DNA of 16,950 bases from SXXH01 sp041165735 (GTDB lineage Bacteria; Planctomycetota; UBA1135; GCA-002686595), in assembly GCA_046341775.1 (NCBI GenBank), contig JBKDQQ010000203.1, forward strand, positions 1-16,950, given 5' to 3'. How positions within the stretch are numbered: the first letter of the stretch is position 1; every line of letters begins with the position of its first letter. Shown here piece after piece: positions 12,096-16,950 of the stretch. Position numbers and translations under genes: made by a program. Under the pieces are notes generated by a model. The model saw only the letters and a list, made by a program, of their open reading frames with translations, was not told the DNA's origin and made no database searches.

Positions 12096-13010
12096 GTGCG
12101 CACGGTCGGCATCGACCTCGGCGGAACGAACATCAAGGCCGGCGTCGTCGACGAGGCGGGGCGCATCCTCGAGCGCCGCTCGATCCCGACCGGACTCGCC
12201 GACGGAGCCGAGCTCGTGCTCGACCGCATGGCGCGGCTCGCGCGCGACCTCGGGCTCGACGGCGTGGTGGGCGTCGGTTCGCCCGGCCTGATCGACCACG
12301 CGGGCGGACGCATCCTCGAGTGCCCGAACCTCAAGGACCTGCAGGAGGTCCCGATGCGCGCGGAACTCGCGCGCCGGCTCGGGTTGCCCGCCGAAGGCGT
12401 GGCGCTGGAGAACGACGCCAACGTCGCCGCGCTGGGCGAGCACTGGCTCGGCGCGGGACGCGGCGTCGACGATGTGCTCGTCGTGACCTTGGGCACGGGC
12501 GTGGGCGGCGGACTGGTCCTCGGCGGCAGGCTCTACTCGGGGCCCGGGGGCATGGCGGGCGAGATCGGCCACGTGGTCGTCGACCCGCGCGGTCCGCGCT
12601 GCGGGTGCGGCCGCCTCGGCTGCCTCGAGACGCTCGCCTCGGCCACGGCGGCCGCCAAGCGCGCCGCCGAGAAGCACCTGCCGCGCGAAGCGCCCGGCGA
12701 CCTCGAACGCCTCGCCGCGAACGCCCGGCACGGCGCCGCCGCGGAGCGCGAGTTGCTGCTCGAGATCGGCCGCGACCTCGGACGCGGCCTCGGCGCGGCC
12801 CTCTCCCTGCTGGACCTGCGCACCTTCGTGCTGGGAGGCGGCTTCGGCGCGGCCGCGGACCTGCTCGAGCCGGGCGTGCGCCAGGGACTCGAGGAACGCA
12901 GCTACGGCCGACGCATCGCCAGCGTGCGCATCCTGCCCGCGGGCCTCGGCTCCGACGCCGGGTGGATCGGCGCCGCGCGCCTCGCCATGACGCGGCGTGC
13001 TAGCGCTTGA
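12096..13010 (+). CDS. ROK-family sugar kinase, probable glucokinase
   Basis: The 304-aa kinase shows the N-terminal phosphate loop G-I-D-L-G-G-T-N-I-K (5-14), the sugar-binding and catalytic stretch E-N-D-A-N (105-109, Asp107 as base), L-G-T-G-V-G-G-G (132-139) and the ROK zinc motif: His159 in G-E-I-G-H, then C-G-C-G-x-x-G-C (Cys169, Cys171, Cys176). It phosphorylates a hexose with ATP in the cytoplasm; glucose is most likely, though ROK members also act on N-acetyl sugars or fructose. There is no N-terminal helix-turn-helix, so it is an enzyme and not a ROK repressor. It starts at GTG 1 bp after the GT5 stop with GGAGGG ahead, so the two are an operon and may share a sugar-storage task. 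Confidence 0.92.
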   Translation: MRTVGIDLGGTNIKAGVVDEAGRILERRSIPTGLADGAELVLDRMARLARDLGLDGVVGVGSPGLIDHAGGRILECPNLKDLQEVPMRAELARRLGLPAEGVALENDANVAALGEHWLGAGRGVDDVLVVTLGTGVGGGLVLGGRLYSGPGGMAGEIGHVVVDPRGPRCGCGRLGCLETLASATAAAKRAAEKHLPREAPGDLERLAANARHGAAAERELLLEIGRDLGRGLGAALSLLDLRTFVLGGGFGAAADLLEPGVRQGLEERSYGRRIASVRILPAGLGSDAGWIGAARLAMTRRASA

Positions 13011-13020
13011 TCGCGCGCGG

Positions 13021-13061
13021 GCCGGTGCGCGACACCGGCGACCGCGAGCGGCGCATCGCCG
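13021..13061 (+). terminator. Two hairpins between the ROK kinase and ABC genes
   Basis: GCCGGTG (13021-13027) and CACCGGC (13033-13039) form a perfect 7-bp stem with a 5-base loop, 10 bp after the kinase stop. A second stem CGGCG/CGCCG (13049-13053, 13057-13061) follows. No T-run comes after either. They may end or attenuate the GT5-kinase transcript; TATCCT at 13073-13078 could be a -10 box for the next operon, but no -35 box was found. Confidence 0.4.
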
Positions 13062-13101
13062 GCGCGAATCGCTATCCTTGCCCCGCGCAGAGGTCCGCCG
13101 C

Positions 13102-14040
13102 ATGAACGCCACGAACATCGCCGATCCCATCCTGTCGGTGGAGCGCCTGGTCAAGCGCTACCGGAGCGGCTTGTTCGGCCAAGAGGTGCGCGCCCTCGAT
13201 GGCGTGACCATCTCGGTCGGACGCGGCAGCGTCTTCGGACTGCTCGGACCCAACGGCGCCGGCAAGTCGACGCTGGTCAAGGTGCTGCTCGGACTCGTGC
13301 GCGGGCACGATGGCGAGGCGAGCCTGTTCGGCCTGCCGCCCGGAGACGCGCGCTCGCGGCGCCGGGTCGGGTTCCTGCCGGAGGCGCATCGCATGCCGGG
13401 CTACCTGACCGGGCGCGAGCTCCTGCGCATCTACGGAATGATGTCGGGCTGCACCCGGGAGGAGGTCGAGGCGCGCGTGCCCGCGCTGCTCGAAAGGGTC
13501 GGCATGACGCAGGCGGCCGACCGCAAGGTGGCCGGCTACAGCAAGGGCATGCAGCAACGCATCGGCCTCGCGCAGGCGCTGGTGCACGACCCCGAACTGC
13601 TCTTCCTCGACGAACCGACCGACGGCGTCGATCCCGTCGGCCGCATGGCCATCCGCGAGCTGGTGGCCGAGCTCAAGTCGCAAGGCAAGACGATCTTCAT
13701 CAACTCGCACCTCCTGCTGGAGGTCGAGCTGATGTGCGACCGCATCGTGATCATGGACAAGGGGCGCATCGTGCGCGAAGGCTCGATCGCCGACCTCACG
13801 CCGCGCACGGGCGTGGTGAGGTTCGAGTTCGCCGCGCCGGTCGACGCGCAAGCCTTCGCGGGCATCGGCGGCAACCTGCGCCTCGACGGCGTCGCCGCCG
13901 AACTGCACCTCGACGAGCACGAAGTCGACGCCTGCGTCGACCGCCTGCGCGCGCACGGCGCCTCGATCCGGTCCATGACCCCGCGCAAGTTGAGCCTCGA
14001 GGAGTCGTTCCTCGGCGCCGTGCAGGAGCGCCGCCCATGA
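13102..14040 (+). CDS. ABC transporter ATP-binding protein (ABC-2 exporter type)
   Basis: The 312-aa protein carries one nucleotide-binding domain. Walker A G-P-N-G-A-G-K-S-T is at 49-57, the signature Y-S-K-G-M-Q-Q at 146-152 (S-G-G-Q replaced by S-K-G-M, common in this export subfamily), Walker B L-L-F-L-D-E-P at 166-172 and the switch His203. The Q-loop position appears as Glu94 in F-L-P-E, also usual in related exporters. A C-terminal extension of about 90 residues follows, as in CcmA/NatA/GldA-like proteins. ATG 13102 has AGAGG 8 bases upstream. The stop overlaps the permease start as ATGA, so the pair forms one exporter; the substrate cannot be inferred. Confidence 0.93.
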   Translation: MNATNIADPILSVERLVKRYRSGLFGQEVRALDGVTISVGRGSVFGLLGPNGAGKSTLVKVLLGLVRGHDGEASLFGLPPGDARSRRRVGFLPEAHRMPGYLTGRELLRIYGMMSGCTREEVEARVPALLERVGMTQAADRKVAGYSKGMQQRIGLAQALVHDPELLFLDEPTDGVDPVGRMAIRELVAELKSQGKTIFINSHLLLEVELMCDRIVIMDKGRIVREGSIADLTPRTGVVRFEFAAPVDAQAFAGIGGNLRLDGVAAELHLDEHEVDACVDRLRAHGASIRSMTPRKLSLEESFLGAVQERRP

Positions 14041-15503
14041 AGCCCACGACCCGCGCGCTGCTCGAGGACGCCTGGCGGCAGATCCTCGACAACACGGTCT
14101 TCCGCATCCTCGTGGTCGTCACGCTCCTGATGGTGCTGCCGACCTTCCTCGTGGCGGCGACACCGGAGGGCATCGACGTGCTCTTCGGCATGTGGAAGCT
14201 CGACTACGGCGATTTGGGCGGGGAGTTCGGGCGGCTCGACGGCGAGGCGCTCTCGCGCGGCTTCGTGCGGCGCATGCAGGAGTTCATCGTGCAGGGCGTC
14301 GCCGGCACGGTCGGCGTGTTCTTCTGCATCGCCGCCACGGCCTTCTTCGTGCCGCGCATGCTCGAGAAGGGAGCCGCGGACGTGGTGTTCTCGCGGCCGA
14401 TCTCGCGCGCCACCTTGCTCTTCTCGCGTTGGCTGGCCGGCGTGCTGTTCGTGGCCGTGCTGTCGTTCCTGCTGGTCGGCGGCATGCACCTCGGCTTCCT
14501 CCTGCGCTCCGGCCACAGCGATCCGGGCTTCCTCGCCAGCGCGCTGACGCTGACCTACCTGTTCGCCATCCTGCATTGCCTGTCGACCATGGTCGCCGTG
14601 CTCACGCGCTCGAGCGTCGCGGCCATCCTCGTGACCGTGGTGTTCTTCCCCATGAACAGCTGCGTGCAGGGAGGGTGGGTCGCCAAGGAGGCCTTCCTCG
14701 CCGCGCAGGAGGCCAAGGCGGCGGAGGGCGAGGATGTGGAGGTCGTCGGCGAGAAGATCCTCTTCCTTTCGCGGCTGCTGGACGGGCTGCACTGGGTGCT
14801 GCCGAAGACCAACGACGCAGACGCCCTGGCGGCGAGCCTGCGCACCGCGGTGCTCGGCGCCGACCATGTCGTGCGCGACGCGCCGACGGACCTGCTCGTG
14901 GCCGAGGACTTCCAGGGCGCGACCCTCTCCGAACCCACGACCGACCTGCGCGCCACGCCAGCGGTCTGGCGCGTGGCGCGGGCGGATGGCCAGGACCACG
15001 CGCGCGTGGAGCTGAAGCGTGTGGAGCGCCCGACGACGCGCGAACAGAAGAACGGGCGCGAGCGCGTGCGCAGGCAGACCGCGCGCCAGGCCGCGGACCA
15101 GCTCCAGGACGCCTTGTCGGGCCAATCGACGCGCCGCGAGACGCGCTCGATCGGCACGGGGCTCGGGATCGAGCTCGTCGCGTGGCGGGAAGCAGGCGCG
15201 GACGGAGCGGAACGCGAGCGCGCCTTCCTCGCCGATGGCGGTTGGATGTACGAGGTGGACATGTCCACGCGCGCCAACTGGTTCGACGAGCCCGAGCGCG
15301 AGCGACGCCGCAAGGAGTTCCTCGAGGGCCTGTCGTTCGACCGCGCCAGCCCGGAACTCGACCCGCAAGCCTGGCGCGAACGGCAGTTCGGCTGGACCGC
15401 GCCGGTCGCGCACAACGCCTTCGCCTCGATCGGCTCGACCCTCGCCTTCTGCGCGGCGCTGATGGCGATCGCCTTGTGGCGCCTGCGTCGCATGGACTTC
15501 TAG
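14037..15503 (+). CDS. ABC-2 type permease with large soluble insert
   Basis: The 488-aa membrane partner of the upstream ATPase starts in an ATGA overlap. Predicted membrane segments are about residues 20-42, 83-107, 127-156, 164-190, 192-212 and 463-483. The F-S-R-P-I-S-R-A-x-L-L (118-128) sequence is characteristic of ABC-2 permeases. Between the fifth and sixth segments lies a soluble stretch of about 250 residues with charged, Arg/Glu-rich parts, unusually long for the family. Counting six segments with a cytoplasmic N-terminus puts this insert outside the cytoplasm, but that is inference. The substrate is unknown. The GlcD-like gene follows after 8 bp and may be co-transcribed by proximity alone. 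Confidence 0.87.
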   Translation: MKPTTRALLEDAWRQILDNTVFRILVVVTLLMVLPTFLVAATPEGIDVLFGMWKLDYGDLGGEFGRLDGEALSRGFVRRMQEFIVQGVAGTVGVFFCIAATAFFVPRMLEKGAADVVFSRPISRATLLFSRWLAGVLFVAVLSFLLVGGMHLGFLLRSGHSDPGFLASALTLTYLFAILHCLSTMVAVLTRSSVAAILVTVVFFPMNSCVQGGWVAKEAFLAAQEAKAAEGEDVEVVGEKILFLSRLLDGLHWVLPKTNDADALAASLRTAVLGADHVVRDAPTDLLVAEDFQGATLSEPTTDLRATPAVWRVARADGQDHARVELKRVERPTTREQKNGRERVRRQTARQAADQLQDALSGQSTRRETRSIGTGLGIELVAWREAGADGAERERAFLADGGWMYEVDMSTRANWFDEPERERRRKEFLEGLSFDRASPELDPQAWRERQFGWTAPVAHNAFASIGSTLAFCAALMAIALWRLRRMDF

Positions 15504-15511
15504 CGCGGGCG

Positions 15512-16942
15512 ATGGACGCTGTCGTCGCCAGCCTGGTCGAACCGCTGCGCGCCCTGTTGGGTCCGCGCGGAGTCCTCGATGCGCGCGCCGCGCGCACTCC
15601 CTACGAGTGCGACGGCTTGGCGTTCGTGCGCGAACTGCCCGAGCTGGTGCTGCTGCCGCGCGACACCGCGCAATGCGCCGCCGCGATGGCGTTGCTGGCG
15701 CGGGCCGGCGTGCCGGTGGTGGCGCGCGGCGCCGGCACGGGCCTCTCGGGCGGCGCGACACCGGTGCGCGGCGGGGTGCTGGTCGGCACGGCCCGCATGC
15801 GCGACGTGCTCTCCATCGACGCGCCGAATCGCCGCGCTCGCGTGCAAGCGGGCGTGGTCAACGTCGACCTCTCGCACGCCTGCCGGAGCCACGGGCTGCA
15901 CTACGCGCCGGACCCTTCGAGCCAGAAGGCCTGCACCATCGGCGGCAACGTGGCCGAGAACTCCGGCGGCCCGCACTGCTTCAAGCACGGCACCACGACC
16001 AGGCACATCCACGGGCTGGTGATCGTGCAGCACGACGGGAGCATCCTCGACCTCTCGCGCGAAGGATTGGAACCCGAAGGACTCGACCTCGTCGGGCTCT
16101 TCACGGGCAGCGAAGGCACCTTCGGCATCGCCACCGAGGCGACCGTGGCGCTCGTGCCGACGCCGGAGGTGGTCGAGACCGCCCTCGCGATCCACGCCAG
16201 CCTCGACGACGCCTGCGAGGCGGTGTCCGAGATGATCGCGCGCCGCGTCGAGCCGTCCGCCATCGAGATCCTCGACAAGCTGACCATCGAGGCGGTCGAG
16301 AACTCGGTGCTGGCGGCGGGCTACCCGAAGGACGCGGAGGCGGTGCTGCTCGTCGAGGCGGAGGGCTGCGACGCCGAGGTGCGCGCCACCATGGACGACG
16401 TGGAGCGCATCGCGCGCGGCCACGCAGCGAGCGACGTGCGCCGAGCGCGCGACGCGGCGCAAAGGGCGAAGCTCTGGGCCGGACGCAAGGGCGCCTACGG
16501 CGCCATGGGGCGCGTGGCCCCGGACCTGTACGTGTCCGACGCGGTGGTGCCGCGCCACCGCCTGCGCGAGCTCGTGCGCGCGGTGACGGAGATCTGCCAC
16601 GCGCGCCGGCTCAAGGTCGCCAACGTGTTCCACGCGGGCGACGGCAACCTGCATCCGAACATCAGCTACGACCGCCGCGACGCCGGCGAGCTCGCGCGCG
16701 TGCTCGAGGCGGGCGACGAGATCATGAAGGTCTGCATCGCCGCGGGTGGCTCGCTGACGGGCGAGCATGGCGTCGGGCTCGAGAAGATCGGCGGCATGGA
16801 ATGGCTGTACACGCGCGAGGAGTTGGCGGCCCAATGCCGCGTGCGCGCGGCGTGGGACCCGGACCTGCGCATGAATCCCGGCAAGACGATCCCGCTGCGC
16901 GCCTGCATGGAGACGCGCACTCGCGACCAGGTGCGGCCATGA
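15512..16942 (+). CDS. glcD: FAD-linked oxidase, glycolate/D-lactate dehydrogenase GlcD type
   Basis: The 476-aa flavoprotein (E. coli GlcD 499) has an N-terminal PCMH-type FAD-binding domain, with A-R-G-A-G-T-G-L-S-G-G-A at 71-82 and C-T-I-G-G-N-V-A-E-N-S-G-G (141-153). The C-terminal FAD-oxidase domain has H-A-G-D-G-N-L-H-P-N at 374-383 and G-E-H-G-V-G-L-E-K at 417-425. Such enzymes oxidise glycolate, D-lactate or related 2-hydroxyacids and pass electrons to partner subunits GlcE and GlcF. The next gene begins in the last bases of this one (ATGA), which suits a glcDE arrangement, but only four codons of it are present. Substrate choice between glycolate and D-lactate is open, so the symbol is a family-level call. 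ATG 15512 has only a weak G-rich stretch ahead. Confidence 0.88.
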   Translation: MDAVVASLVEPLRALLGPRGVLDARAARTPYECDGLAFVRELPELVLLPRDTAQCAAAMALLARAGVPVVARGAGTGLSGGATPVRGGVLVGTARMRDVLSIDAPNRRARVQAGVVNVDLSHACRSHGLHYAPDPSSQKACTIGGNVAENSGGPHCFKHGTTTRHIHGLVIVQHDGSILDLSREGLEPEGLDLVGLFTGSEGTFGIATEATVALVPTPEVVETALAIHASLDDACEAVSEMIARRVEPSAIEILDKLTIEAVENSVLAAGYPKDAEAVLLVEAEGCDAEVRATMDDVERIARGHAASDVRRARDAAQRAKLWAGRKGAYGAMGRVAPDLYVSDAVVPRHRLRELVRAVTEICHARRLKVANVFHAGDGNLHPNISYDRRDAGELARVLEAGDEIMKVCIAAGGSLTGEHGVGLEKIGGMEWLYTREELAAQCRVRAAWDPDLRMNPGKTIPLRACMETRTRDQVRP

Positions 16943-16950
16943 CGGGCGCG
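16939..16950 (+). CDS. Start of the next gene (partial), possibly a GlcE-like subunit
   Basis: ATG 16939-16941 overlaps the TGA of the GlcD-like gene and reads M-T-G-A to the end of the window. Only the ATGA overlap supports it. By analogy with glcDEF operons it may encode GlcE, but nothing in four codons can show that. Confidence 0.4.

Overview
The window comes from a high-GC bacterial chromosome. Its dense, mostly SD-poor genes and a membrane protein resembling the planctomycete-associated DUF6677 family point, tentatively, to a high-GC planctomycete. That assignment rests on recalled family knowledge and was not tested by any search. No tRNA, rRNA, CRISPR, transposase or phage gene was seen.

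Layout. (1) 1-279: C-terminal end of DprA on the plus strand. It converges on a minus-strand pair: a DUF6677-like polytopic membrane protein and a translationally coupled 66-aa two-helix membrane protein (468-1522). (2) 1523-3701: a gene-poor stretch with only a YbgC-type acyl-CoA thioesterase (2050-2472) and a small minus-strand zinc-ribbon protein (2883-3164). Its spacers hold a 13-bp and a 15-bp tandem array and several dyads. (3) 3702-8824: a six-gene ISC iron-sulphur assembly operon, rrf2/iscR-like - iscS - iscU - iscA - hscB - hscA. It ends without fdx or iscX. The regulator's start codon lies in a 17-bp tandem duplication, and the iscS-iscU spacer is built of 16-bp repeats. HscB carries an N-terminal cysteine cluster like that of eukaryotic HSC20. 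(4) 8888-10304 (minus): fchA-like cyclodeaminase/cyclohydrolase followed by gpmA. (5) 10445-13010 (plus): a glycogen-synthase-like GT5 protein with altered active-site residues, then a ROK-family sugar kinase. They diverge from the fchA side across an AT-rich regulatory island with a strong dyad. (6) 13102-16950 (plus): ABC-2 type exporter ATPase and permease, then a GlcD-like FAD oxidase subunit and the first four codons of the next gene.

How the genes work together. IscS supplies sulphur to IscU. HscA/HscB release the cluster from IscU, which carries the LPPVK HscA site, and IscA acts as a carrier. The Rrf2 protein probably senses cluster status and controls the operon. gpmA, the GT5 protein and the ROK kinase suggest a sugar/storage-carbon theme around 8.9-13.0 kb, but they are not one transcription unit. 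The most unusual points are the duplicated regulator start with a six-codon overlapping reading frame, the locus-specific intergenic tandem arrays, the degenerate GT5 enzyme and the HSC20-like HscB N-terminus. No clearly new multi-gene defence or metabolic system was recognised.
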